From: Erinaceus europaeus
Taxonomy: Eukaryota > Chordata > Mammalia > Eulipotyphla > Erinaceidae
Assembly (NCBI RefSeq): GCF_950295315.1
Contig: NW_026647319.1
Span: 62,001-126,000, forward strand
Reading direction: 5' to 3'
Length of the DNA stretch: 64,000 bases
In this document: in pieces, positions 54,331-64,000 of the stretch
Layout: the number at the start of each line of letters is the position of its first letter
Numbering within the stretch: position 1 is the stretch's first letter
Translations under genes and position numbers: made by a program
The notes under the pieces: model-generated
Seen by the model: only the letters and a program-made list of their open reading frames with translations
Databases searched by the model: none
What the model was told of the DNA's origin: nothing

Positions 54331-55258
54331 AGGTGTGTTCTGCTTTAACCAAACATTGTACATCAAAGTCTGATTTAACAGATATAGTGAGGCACAAATA
54401 TATACAAAGATAAGCTGTTGACTTCTTAAAACAACAAGATTTAAAATGTTTTCATTTAAAAATATCAAAATTACACATTATGGAGGAACTGTGAGCTTTA
54501 AGTACAAGGGGTAAAAAGAGCATGGTCTGTGGGGTTCATAAATACTTCAAGTGCTTGAAAGGAATTTTAATCTAACTTTGTTATCTGTTACTTTGAAATT
54601 TAACAGTACCTATGTTAAAGGGCTGTGGCCAAATATGCATGATAAAGCACAGCCTACATTCACAGCATAATCAAGCACATGGCAAATTTTCAATCATTCT
54701 ATATCATGATTTCTATGGGATATAATGGTTCTTAGTATGGCTTATAGTATGGGTTGAAATGTATATCTTACAAGCTTGTTCTATAACCTACTATATTTAA
54801 GAAGAATGTAGAAATAACCTGGATAGGAAATACTCTAGCATAACTTTTAAAAAATATTCATGTTTTCATAACTCCTTTCCTTTGAATGAAAGTATTTTTA
54901 TACTCATATTACTTTATTAGACATTTTATACTTATCATTTATTATGTAGCACAGTGTGTGTTTGATGATCTACAGGACCTATGAGACATAATCCCTACTC
55001 TGTTGGAATTTACCTCCTAAAAGAGAAAGATGCACTTGAAAATGTAGTCTTTTATAATGAGGATGATATGTGTTGCTAAACATTGTGTCAAAAAGAAGGC
55101 AAGTTAATTCACTCCTTTCTTTACATCTCACTAATTGGGATATCTATGGATGAACATAGAGATTTTTCTCCAGAACATATATATAAACCCAAGGTTTCAC
55201 TGATAACAGCACAAAGAAATCTCGCAGTCAGTTTTTTTTTCATTATTTTCAAAAGAAA
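54331..55258. other. unassigned, possible L2 fragment near 54950-55060
   Basis: The phrase gagacataatccctactctg with ttggaatttacctcctaaa resembles antisense L2. The rest is featureless. Confidence 0.4.
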
Positions 55259-55261
55259 GGG

Positions 55262-55425
55262 GGAGGGATAGGTGGTGGTGCACTTGGTAGAGCACCATGT
55301 TCCAATGCTGAAAGATACTGGTTCAAGGCACCAGTACTCCCCCACCCCACAGGGGGGAAGCTTCACAAATATTGAAGCAGTGCTGCAGATGTGTATGTGT
55401 GTATGTCCATCTTTTAAAATATCAG
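55262..55425 (+). repeat. type 1-like tRNA-derived SINE, diverged
   Basis: Head ggataggtggtggtgcactt, B-box region actggttcaaggcaccagta, then ggggaagcttcacaaatatt. The tail is truncated. Confidence 0.75.
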
Positions 55426-55430
55426 ATGAG

Positions 55431-55622
55431 GGGCCAGGTGGTGGCACAGCTGGTTAAGCACACACAACGCAGTGAGCAAGGACCCAGGTTCAAGCCCCTA
55501 GTCCCCACCTGCCAGGGGAAAGCTTCACAAGTTGTGAAGCAGGGCTATAGGTGTCTCTCTGTCTCTCTCCCTTTCTATCTCCCCCTCTGAATTTCTCTAT
55601 GTCTCTATCCAATAATAAATAA

Positions 55623-55658
<36 letters not shown>

Positions 55659-55702
55659 GTAAGAAATTACAAGCCCCAGTGATAACCTTGGTGGCAAAAA
55701 AA
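55431..55702 (+). repeat. type 1 SINE with (GATA)n(GACA)n and a type 3 end
   Basis: The head is ggggccaggtggtggcacag and the body is type 1. Then come four or five GATA units and five GACA units (55619-55658), and a short module aagccccagtgataaccttg with (A)17. A type 1 body followed by the type 3 end is a composite. Confidence 0.88.
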
Positions 55703-56074
55703 AAAAAAAAAAGATTAGATGACTGTTCCTCTGAAATAACATGCCATTTCTTCATTAGATGAAGTTCCAAAAGTTAACCTGTGGTATTTAAATTACAATC
55801 CTTTCACTTGCAGCATAAGCAGACACTGCTAAATGATCATAGGACCCTTTTCCAGTGAAACTGAGTTTAGCTTCAGCATTTTTCTCATTACAGAGTTTTG
55901 AAATAGTAAATCTCAACCAATTATCTGTAACACTTAAAATCAATTTGACGTATTTTCCATTGCACATTGTTATTGACTTCATTAATAACATATATTATAC
56001 TATATTTTAATTATCTGTTTTCCTTTTACTCTTCCCTTTGAGTTTTAGTTGTGAGACTTCAGTGAAACTTTCGT
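55703..56074. other. unassigned sequence
   Basis: Nothing recognisable. Confidence 0.4.
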
Positions 56075-56090
56075 AAATCTGCCCCTTTTA

Positions 56091-56377
56091 GGGAGTCAGG
56101 CCGTAGCGCAGTGGGTTAAGCGCACATGGCGCTAAGCGCAAGGACGGTGTAAGGATCCTGGTTCGAGTGCCTGGCTTCCTACCTGCAGGGAAGTTGCTTC
56201 ACAGGAGGTGAAGCAGATTTTCAGGTGTCTATCTTTCTCTCGCCCTCTCTGTCTTCCCTTCCTCTCTCCATTTCTCTCTATCCTATGTAACAACGACATC
56301 AATAACAACAATAACTATAACAACAATAAAAAAACAAGGACAATAAAAGGAAAAATAAATAAATAAAGGTTTTCAAA
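56091..56377 (+). repeat. type 2 tRNA-derived SINE, full length, CpG-rich head
   Basis: Head gggagtcaggccgtagcgca, A box tagcgcagtgggtta, B box ggttcgagtgc, CAACGACATCAATAA tail. The target duplication is 56075-56090 and 56378-56393 (aaatctgccccttt against aaatctgctccttt). Retained CpGs suggest youth. Confidence 0.95.
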
Positions 56378-56393
56378 AAATCTGCTCCTTTAT

Positions 56394-56775
56394 ATGCAGT
56401 GACCAGTTCACCACAGAAAACGATAAGCATCCAGTAAGAATTTAGTTAGATGATATATAAGTAATTTTGTTTTACATCTATTTGACTACCAACCTAAACA
56501 CGTTCTATTGGTTAATAAATATAGCGATTAACATTTATGGAACACTAAATATTTGCCATATATTTAGCTAAGTGGTGCTTATTAATTTAATTAAATCAAT
56601 GATCCATTAGAATCCATTAGAATAAAAATATATTCTCATGTTTTAATTAATTATACTGAACTTCAGAGGAATAAAATGTTTTAAGTAAGGTCACCAGACT
56701 AAATCAAGGAATTCCACTCCCCAACCCCAAACTCTTAACCAATACACTAACTACTGAGAAAGCCCACACATAATG
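56394..56775. repeat. mostly unassigned; MIR antisense traces
   Basis: The phrase ttaacatttatggaacacta with aaatatttgccatatattt is weakly MIR-like. A short duplication (tccattagaatccattagaa) lies near 56603. Confidence 0.4.
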
Positions 56776-56784
56776 TATTTTTCT

Positions 56785-56983
56785 TTTTAAATACTTTTAT
56801 TTATCATTGAATAGAGACAGAAAGAAATTGAGAGGGGGGGAGGAGAGGGAAAGAGACAGAGAGACACCTGCAGCCCTGCTTCACCACTCACGAATTTTCT
56901 CCCCTGCGCTTTGGGGCCAGGGGCTTGAATCTGGTTCCTTGTGCACTGTAATGTGCTTAACCAGGTGCACCACTGCCTGGGCA
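56785..56983 (-). repeat. type 1 tRNA-derived SINE
   Basis: In reverse, head at 56950-56983 (accaggtgcaccactgcctg), body gcagccctgcttcaccactc, tail in the TTTTTAAATA stretch. Confidence 0.88.
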
Positions 56984-59248
56984 CTATAATTTATTTTTAG
57001 ATCTCACAGTATAATTTATCTAATTATAACTCTGACTATAATTGACTTCTAAGAACTTTACCAAATAATCCCCAAGTTCAATTTCAAAACTTCTCTAGAT
57101 AGCAAGTGTCTCTCAGGTTCATCAAAAAAAAAAAAAACTTCAAAAACCAAAAACAAACAAACAAACAAAAGCAAGCAGGAAACAAATAGCTAAATACTTG
57201 TTAGTGGTTGAGAAAATGAACTGTGGTCCTGGCAGAGTCTGTTCCTTACTACCAGACAATTTCAAGTCTACTCTGTGCCAGTCACTCTGCCAGGTGTTTT
57301 GGGAATGCAAAGATGAGTATGACTTGATCCCTGACATCTACTGAGTTCCATCTATTGAGTGGGCTGCCATATACTGAATGTGGAGGTAATTAAAGGAAAG
57401 TCAATGATAACTTTGTTGAATGAGAAAAAGACAGTTTGATATAGAAGAATCCCGAATGGTGAGAAATGATCCACTAAGATGGAGAAGGAAAGGTCACATA
57501 CCACAAAAAAGAATATATGCAAAATTTTGCAGGAGAGTATAGATCTTTATATTCTAGGACACGACTATTGATTTCAAATTCATCAGTTAATATCTTTTAT
57601 CCCTCTTTAAATGACTTGATGCCTTCTATGTAGGATTGATTCCTTGTATAAGTCTGCCCTGAAGCAACAGTCCTAGGAATTGAACCTGTCATGTGCATAT
57701 GTTTTCTTGACCAACACATGGAAACTAGTCTTCCATTTATTTATTATTTTAATTCAGTGATTGATCAAAGTTGTTGGAAGGAATCATGAAATTCTTTTTA
57801 GTATTTTAGCATATCTTTTTTTTTTACATCTCCTGTGAACCCATCTTGTAAAATCATGTCTCATAAGCATATTATTTCAGAACTCAGATCTTCAAAAAGA
57901 AGCATGTAACTTCCCTCCAATTTCCTATGAAAGACATTATTCAAGTGTCCTCAAGTGACAGATGGTCTAATAATCTGCAGAACCATGCTCCTTACACTCT
58001 GAGGTCAGTTCTGTTTTACTTAAGAGTTTTTACTCATATATTTAACATCTGGAGCCCACATCCTCTATCTTAAGCTTCAAATAAATCCTAATTTACCTCA
58101 GAAAAAATTGCCAAGAGTCTGCTGCTAGAAATATTCCCTGTTTCTCTTTGTTGAGGACTGCCTTTGCAACATATGGGATCTAGCCCCTTAATAAATAACT
58201 GTTCATTGGCACACTCTTTGGGATGCAACAAAAGATACCTGTTAGGAGATAAAGGTTAAATAGCTATCTGGGAGGATGGGGCGGGTCAGCCTGCTAAGAT
58301 TACATGACTTTCTTTTAGCTGAAACACCCTAATCCAAATTAAAGCTGCATGTGCTACATTAACATTCTGACTCAATACTGCTGAGGTTTCTTTGCCAAAT
58401 GTCCTTTCAGCTCTTATAATTTGTGAGTTTGGAGCATATTTTGATTTGACGATCTGTGTATAGGAACAAGAATGAATGAATACTTGAAGATGAACTTTAA
58501 AATCCTGAATGTATCATGTGCTATTAAATTCCCAGAGAAGCTGGGGGACGCTTTTGTGAGATCTATCACACAACCTGATGGTGGCATATTATGTAGCCAA
58601 ACACCTTGCAGTGGGGAAATGGAGCCATGGTACTCAGGCTTTCTTTGTAAGGGGAAAAAAAAACAAAAACCAAGATGCATATGCAACTTCATTAAAAATT
58701 CCAGGGTGTGTTATCCAAGCCTAATTCTGGGTCCAATTCACTTTGGAAAAATGCTTAAAGTACTTGAGTGAGCCACCAAGAAAGCAAGAAAGCTAATCTA
58801 GCTGCTGCTTTGTTTGTGTCAGCCACTTGATCCACAGATACGCTGAGCACTGGTGCACTTGCCAACACTGGAAGTGAGACACTGCTGTATTTTGAGAATA
58901 ACTTCCTACTGAGAGTAGGAAAGTCTACCTTTCCTTTTCACAGTGAACCCGGATGGGATGCAGAGTTAACCATTTTTCCCCCCTTTCAATCTTGATTAAG
59001 TCTTTTAAGTCAATTTCTGATAGGAGGTGTGTCCTGCGTGTATAGTTTTTTTTTTTTTTTTTCCCAGAAACTGGGAAATGAGTAATCCAGGAAGTTCCAG
59101 GAAGAAAGCCTGGAACTTTATCAGGTGTCTCATTCTTTAGAGGAACCGTCATAAAAGCAGTTTTTTTTTTTTTTAAAAAAACTTATTTGGAAAATCGTCC
59201 ATAGTTATTAAATGATAAGGAATTCACAATATTTATGTTTAAAATATC
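56984..59248. other. unassigned sequence, small L2-like trace near 57240-57310
   Basis: About 2.26 kb with only ctactctgtgccagtcactc resembling antisense L2/MIR. Overlapping 99- and 92-codon frames on opposite strands at 58414-58771 carry no family signal. Poly(T) runs are at 59047-59062 and 59161-59174. Confidence 0.4.
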
Positions 59249-59264
59249 TAGTCTTTTTTAAAAA

Positions 59265-59585
59265 ATTATTTATTTATAAAAAGGAAACACTGACAAAACC
59301 ATTGGATTGCCTCCAGGGTTATTACAGGGGCTTGGTGCCTACACTATGAATCCACTGTTCCTACAGACATTTTTTTTTTGATAATTTGGATAGGAGGACA
59401 GAGAGAAAGTGGGGGGGGGGGTGGGTCGAAAGGAAGAGAGAAAGATAGACACTTGTAGACCTGTTTCACCACTTGAGAAGCCACCCCCCCAGCAGGTGGG
59501 GAGCTGGGGCTTGAACTGGGATCCTTGCATGGGCCATTGCTTCATACTATGTGCGCTTAACCTGGTGCGCCACTGCCCGCCCCCA
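59265..59585 (-). repeat. type 3 SINE carrying an L1 3' tail
   Basis: On the minus strand the head (near 59585) and body are type 3. After the module end aataaccctggaggcaa the sequence continues tccaatggttttgtcagtgt and cctttttataaataaat. That is the 3' end of the local L1 family rather than a plain SINE tail. Confidence 0.8.
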
Positions 59586-59878
59586 ATATCAAGTCTTCAT
59601 AATGAACATTAAATAATAAAAGTGGGATAACTGCATATAAAATTTTTTCAGGAGGCATTTTCTTACTAAAAAACTCGTGACAGGTTTCCTATGTACTGTG
59701 TTGCTAAATGGTGTCAGAAATTTACATTAGATATTGCCTAATGGTTCACAGAACTCTTAAGAGAAACACTACATAAAATTAAATCAGGAAAAAAAGATTC
59801 TCATGACAGAAGGATCCAGTAAGAAAGACCATGAGTTCTGAGTCCCATTTCTTCTACTAATCAAAAGAATGAACATAA
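59586..59878. other. unassigned sequence
   Basis: Nothing recognisable. Confidence 0.4.
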
Positions 59879-59879
59879 A

Positions 59880-59968
59880 CAGTCGTACATAAGAAGTAAT
59901 ACAATACCAATAACTATATTTACTGTATACCATTTATCTCCCCCCAATAAAAGTAAATTAATTTTTAA
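59880..59968 (+). repeat. L1 3' end fragment, older family
   Basis: The phrase accaataactatatttactg with taccatttatctccccccaat matches the end of the L1 at 42175-42612. Confidence 0.65.
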
Positions 59969-59971
59969 GAA

Positions 59972-60118
59972 GTAATACAATAATATTTACTGAGGACTTA
60001 TTATGTAGCAGGTATTTTACTTACACATTTTAATTTCACTTAATCCTAGAGCCCTATGTGGCTGGTACTATTATTATTCCTTTACAGATCAGAATACAGA
60101 GACGGAGGAATGCTTACA
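59972..60118 (-). repeat. MIR relic
   Basis: The phrases aggacttattatgtagcagg, cttaatcctagagccctatg and tactattattattcctttac are antisense MIR in order. Confidence 0.75.
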
Positions 60119-60832
60119 CTTTTGGTTCACAAAAATGAAAATGTAAACTTATCCAGGCTGAGAAGCTGCTCTTCTCTAGTCATCAGAGATGTTGTTCCCT
60201 GGAGAGCTCCCATAAAGCTCCCAATCTTTGAGTGTCCTCTCCAATATTCACCCTCCTCCATACCTTACTTTCCCTAACACTACGAACTCCAGGAAGCCTT
60301 ACTGTTGCCCCATTATACAACCTCTTGGAAGTCTATGCTTCTAGTTAGAGCACTTATCTGAATAGAAATGAATACATTTTGTAGCTATGACTTCAATGCC
60401 TATGTCACCTGGTGGACTGAGTCTGCTCAGTCTGTATCCAAGACATCCCACCATCACCTTCACCTTTCTACTGGACACCACAGAGTGAATTGTTAACTTG
60501 TGATTAATTTATCATTCTTAATTCTTTCATCATTAATAGAGTTGGTTCTCATCAACTCATTTCTAATGCTGTGGCTTCAACATAATGAATAGATGAATGA
60601 AACTGATCAAACCGAAGGACATGAGGACACAAACCTTGAAAGGAAAGAAATTTTGAAAGCCCTGTGCATCATATGTTCCTTTTAGAACAGAATCTTGAAT
60701 CTGAATGTGTCGTTTTTGTCAAGAGAGTATGTGGATGGCTGTGGAAGGAGTGCTGTTACATTCACATCACTTTTTGTTTATTTTTGTTTTCTGTTTTCAC
60801 TGGGGCTTCACTATTCTGAGTACCTTTGTTTT
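60119..60832. other. unassigned sequence
   Basis: Nothing recognisable in about 700 bp. Confidence 0.4.
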
Positions 60833-60834
60833 AT

Positions 60835-60990
60835 TTTAGAGAAAGATAGAGACAAGTAAACCAAGAGAAAGACATAACAACACTAAAGCTTCCTCCAGCA
60901 TGGTGAAGGCCAGACTCAAACCTGGGTCACACATGTGACAAAGAAGGTGCATTCCCCAGATAAGTTATCTTTATGACCCTCATGCCACAT
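60835..60990 (-). repeat. older tRNA-derived SINE
   Basis: The blocks taaagcttcctccagcatgg and ctcaaacctgggtcacaca repeat the reversed body of 10320 and 12266. Confidence 0.65.
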
Positions 60991-61352
60991 TTTTTGCATC
61001 ACAAAACATGAAGCACATAACATTGTCACTAAACAAAACTTTAAACAGGCCAGGTTTCAGTCTGACTTCTACCACACAGGAGTCAGAGTGGAGGAGTGGG
61101 CTAAGTAAGCCCTAAAGTGTGCTTCTAAGGTTCACTGACTCCACAAATTCTTTGTGTGAATGCGTACCAGCTTTTCACTCTCCATAGTGAAATAATACAA
61201 GGAAATGCTATGGCAGGCTTTGTTCTGGAAAAATTCATGGCCCACATTAGTATATTAGAGAAGTGAAAGGGGTCTGGCAGGAACAAAGAAACTATAAAAC
61301 TTTGTTTAGTCTTTACATTTATTTGGTCATGTTTAACCACAGAACACTGTCT
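60991..61352. other. unassigned sequence
   Basis: Nothing recognisable. Confidence 0.4.
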
Positions 61353-61353
61353 T

Positions 61354-61648
61354 GGAGTCAGTGGTAGTGCAGGGGGTTAAGCGAACGTGGTGCCAGGAAA
61401 AGGACTGGTGTAAGGATCCCGGTTCGAGCCCCCAGCTCCCCACCTGCAGGGGAGTCACTTCACAAGCAGTGAAGCAGGTCTGCAGGTGTCTATCTTTCTC
61501 TCTCCCTCTCTGTCTTCCCCTCCTCTCTCCATTTCTCTCTGTCCTATCTCACAACGACACAAATAAGAACAACAATAATAACTACAACAACAATAAAATA
61601 CAACAAGAGCAACAAAAGGGAAAATAAATTTTAAAATTTTTTTTAAAA
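61354..61648 (+). repeat. type 2 tRNA-derived SINE, full length
   Basis: Head ggagtcagtggtagtgcagg, B box ggttcgagcccccagctcc, and CAACGACACAAATAAG then CAACAATAATAAC tail. Confidence 0.93.
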
Positions 61649-62505
61649 AAGTGTACCCTGAGATATGTCTTCAAGTGCAATCAGTTTTCTTTGGGAAGTG
61701 AACTGACAGTGCCAGGAAGGGAGAGAAAATGTGAGACTGGGAAGGGAAGGAAGCCAACACAGGGTATATGAATGAGCAAATTGATCTCGCTGAGGATGGT
61801 TAGGAATAACAAGCCTCAGAGATGTCCCATCTGAGAAGTGGGGAGGATGGATATTTATTGGTCAAGTCCCCTCAATCATAAACTCAGTCACCAACTTCCT
61901 GGCATTTCCAGCCTGCCTGGCAGTGTGGCATTCAGAGAATGCTGTCAGATAACCAGTAGCAGGTATTTACAATGCAGCTCTTATGCCCTCATCCATAAAA
62001 ACTGTGAGTGCAAGATGCATCAACCACATAAGTGGCCAGTCTGACTTTTTATTTTTTTTCTACTGTTTTATTTTTAATGAAGGCTACCCATTAATGTCTG
62101 GTTGAAGTAGTACTTGAGAAACAAAATATGGGAAGTGGAATTCTAAACTTTGGAACTGAAGCAGTTCATTGAATTCTAAGAAGGTAGAATTTAGGTGAAC
62201 ACAAAAGCTAATGCTATGCTATAGCTGGTGAGACTCCAAAAGGAATTTCTGTTAACACCACCAAATACCAAGCTATAAGTCTCAAGCTGAAGCAGAAATA
62301 ATCTTATAAAATAGTTACTTATGAGGTGCAACATGAAAGAATCTTCCAAGGATCCAAACTTAGAATCAGGTTCTAACTTTGTGAAAGAGAAAAGCCTTCT
62401 TTCCCACAGCCCAGGGTGCAGAAGATGACGTGCTATGTCCTATGAGTAGTGATGATAGGCTATACTCACAACAGGCTAGATGATGTTACACAGAGATAGA
62501 AACAT
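61649..62505. other. unassigned sequence
   Basis: Nothing recognised in about 850 bp. Confidence 0.4.
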
Positions 62506-62509
62506 AGAC

Positions 62510-62880
62510 AAAGGCAGAAACCCTGAGGATGCCACTCACATTCTAGAAAAATCAAACATACTGTCAAGCCAACAGGTAGATTATAGATGTTGGTCAGGGT
62601 TATGAAGAAATTCAAGAAGATAATGGGACAAAGTATATCTGGGGGAGGATTACTGTAGAGTGAATGGTCCAGACAGTGTCTTCAAGGAGGTAAAATGTGA
62701 GCCGACATCTCCTTCATTGAATTACATAGAAAGAAGGGCATTTCAGGAGGAGGAAACGGCAAAGTACAGAAGTCCTAAAATTGGAGCAAAATTAAAACAT
62801 TTGAGGACCTAAAAGAGAGGTTTGGAGCATCATGAGTCTGGGATAGAATGATATTTTAAAAGTTTGATGGTAGTTAGAAT
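62510..62880 (-). repeat. L2 relic
   Basis: The blocks agaaaccctgaggatgccac, tatctgggggaggattact, tcttcaaggaggtaaaatg and gcatttcaggaggaggaaac follow the antisense L2 3' region (gaggaggtgacatttgag, cattccaggcagaggga). Confidence 0.65.
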
Positions 62881-63189
62881 TTGTTGACTGAAAACTTGGC
62901 ATATTTTCTTCTCCTAACTAGTCTCAAAAAGTTTCAGAGAACATTTTATGACTACCAAAGGATACTTTAATGTAACTATATGTTTGAAACATCTTTGAAA
63001 GGAAATGCATCAAGCTCTGTCTCCAGGCTGTCATTTTGATGGTCTCAATTCCTTCTTGAGCATCTCCCACCAAGATACTAAGCAGCCTCACAGATGACAA
63101 TCAGCCCATAAGAGCTGAGCATTGACATGTTCTTCCCAGGCCTCTAAAGCAGTAACTTCAAGAAACAGTGTTGTCAGGGTCACTTTCAA

Positions 63190-63302
63190 AAATTTAACTA
63201 GAGTACCACCCTGCTCCAGCTATTTGTGGTGCCAGGGGTGAAGCCGTGGACCCCTTGCATGCATCCTATGTATTAACATGACACCATCTCCCCAGCCTGA
63301 GG
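63190..63302 (-). repeat. older tRNA-derived SINE
   Basis: The phrases gtggtgccaggggtgaagcc and aacatgacaccatctcccca are the reversed tRNA-like head. Confidence 0.6.
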
Positions 63303-63795
63303 GAGGATACTGAGAGTCCACTACTTTCAATCTTATTGGTAGCTATAAACCAGCTCCACCAGGTATCCTCAAGTGTGGGCCTCTTCTACACTGCCATTCA
63401 GTGACTCTAATGTGATGCAGTCATAAGGCATTATGCTTACATGAGGATGGCAAGCCAGCCTCGGCCTGGGATGCTTCAGGAGGAATGATTCTTTACTACC
63501 TACAAAGGCAGGGTCAGGAGGAGAGAGAAAAAAAAAAAGTAAACTCTTGGTATTTGGGGACAGGTCCACCAACCAGAGATATGTCTGTTGAAAGAGCATC
63601 ATCTAGGATCCTGGGAAAACCTTGATTCCATCTTATCAGCAATTACTGTGCAGCTTACTTTACTAATAAGTTATTTCTTAAAGAAATGGGCAAAGCAGGT
63701 GTCCTTTCCTTTTCAAATGGAAACACTGGGGTAGAAAGAGACAGCTATTGTTCTGGTTACATCAGACAGAATGAGATCAGTGTTAAAAAGACCTT
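63303..63795. other. unassigned sequence
   Basis: Nothing recognised. The (A)10 near 63529 may be a degraded tail. Confidence 0.4.
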
Positions 63796-63796
63796 T

Positions 63797-64000
63797 AACA
63801 AGCATCCAATAGCACAGCCATATACAAGATACTGGGTACTGTACAGCAAACCCTAACAAAAGGACTTTTCAAAGTTAACCCAATTACCAAATAATGTGAT
63901 GATAACATTAACTATCGATTGTCTTTTTGAACCCTAAGACAGCAGGAACCTCACATCTCCACTATAGAGCCCCTACTTCCCCCAGTCCTGGAACCCTTGG
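63797..64000 (+). mobile_element. L1 3' UTR, young subfamily, runs off the window
   Basis: The part from aagcatccaatagcacagcc to the end is nearly identical to 38930-39130 (tacaagatactgggtactgt, agacagcaggaacctcacat). The element begins abruptly here, so it is 5' truncated. Its 3' end lies beyond the window. Confidence 0.9.

Noticed and set aside
58414..58771. 99-codon (plus) and 92-codon (minus) frames
   Set aside because: They overlap on opposite strands, lack recognisable motifs and are of a length expected by chance.

Overview
The window looks like ordinary non-coding nuclear DNA of a placental mammal, most probably a hedgehog (Erinaceidae). This rests on very many tRNA-derived SINEs with heads such as ggcggtagcgcagcgggtta and ggccaggtggtggcgcacc, which I recall from Erinaceus, together with several copies of one L1 3' UTR family and the relics shared by all placentals (MIR, L2, MER5A, MLT1-like). 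The species call is from memory and was not searched. I recognise no protein-coding gene, exon, functional rRNA or tRNA, CpG island, CRISPR or bacterial feature. The longer open frames lie in SINEs, L1 or endogenous-retrovirus (ERV) sequence, or simple repeats.

Layout. 1-7.3 kb: SINEs nested in each other, a CA/CG alternating tract, and at 5664-6536 the 3' end of a non-LTR retrotransposon that is not L1-like, inserted inside a SINE. 7.3-9.7 kb: L1-related block with an 82-83 bp tandem repeat. 10-24 kb: mostly unassigned AT-rich DNA with scattered SINEs, MIRs, four L1 3' ends and long pyrimidine microsatellites. 24-33 kb: L1 with a nested SINE, a cluster of SINEs, and (CA)35. 33-37.5 kb: repeat-poor stretch with a 41-bp near-perfect palindrome. 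37.5-40 kb: a young twin-primed (5'-inverted) L1. 41-46 kb: old L1, MER5A, MIRs and a 50-nt 5S rRNA retropseudogene with target duplications. 46.7-50.3 kb: a nest, L2 > SINE > LTR retrovirus-like element whose two LTRs do not match. 50-64 kb: SINEs, MIR/L2 fragments, unassigned DNA, and the start of another L1 3' UTR at the right edge.

No set of genes working together is visible. What the window records is a history of retrotransposition: L1 machinery moving itself, several Pol III SINE families and a 5S RNA fragment, with an ERV-like integration and an unusual non-LTR element on top. SINE type names (1, 2, 3, older) are working labels of this annotation: type 1 has head ggccaggtggtggcgcacc and an AAATA-rich tail; type 2 has head gggagtcgggcggtagcgca and a CAACAATAA-rich tail; type 3 has head ggggctgggtggtggcgcac and a 3' module ending ataaccctggaggcaaa.
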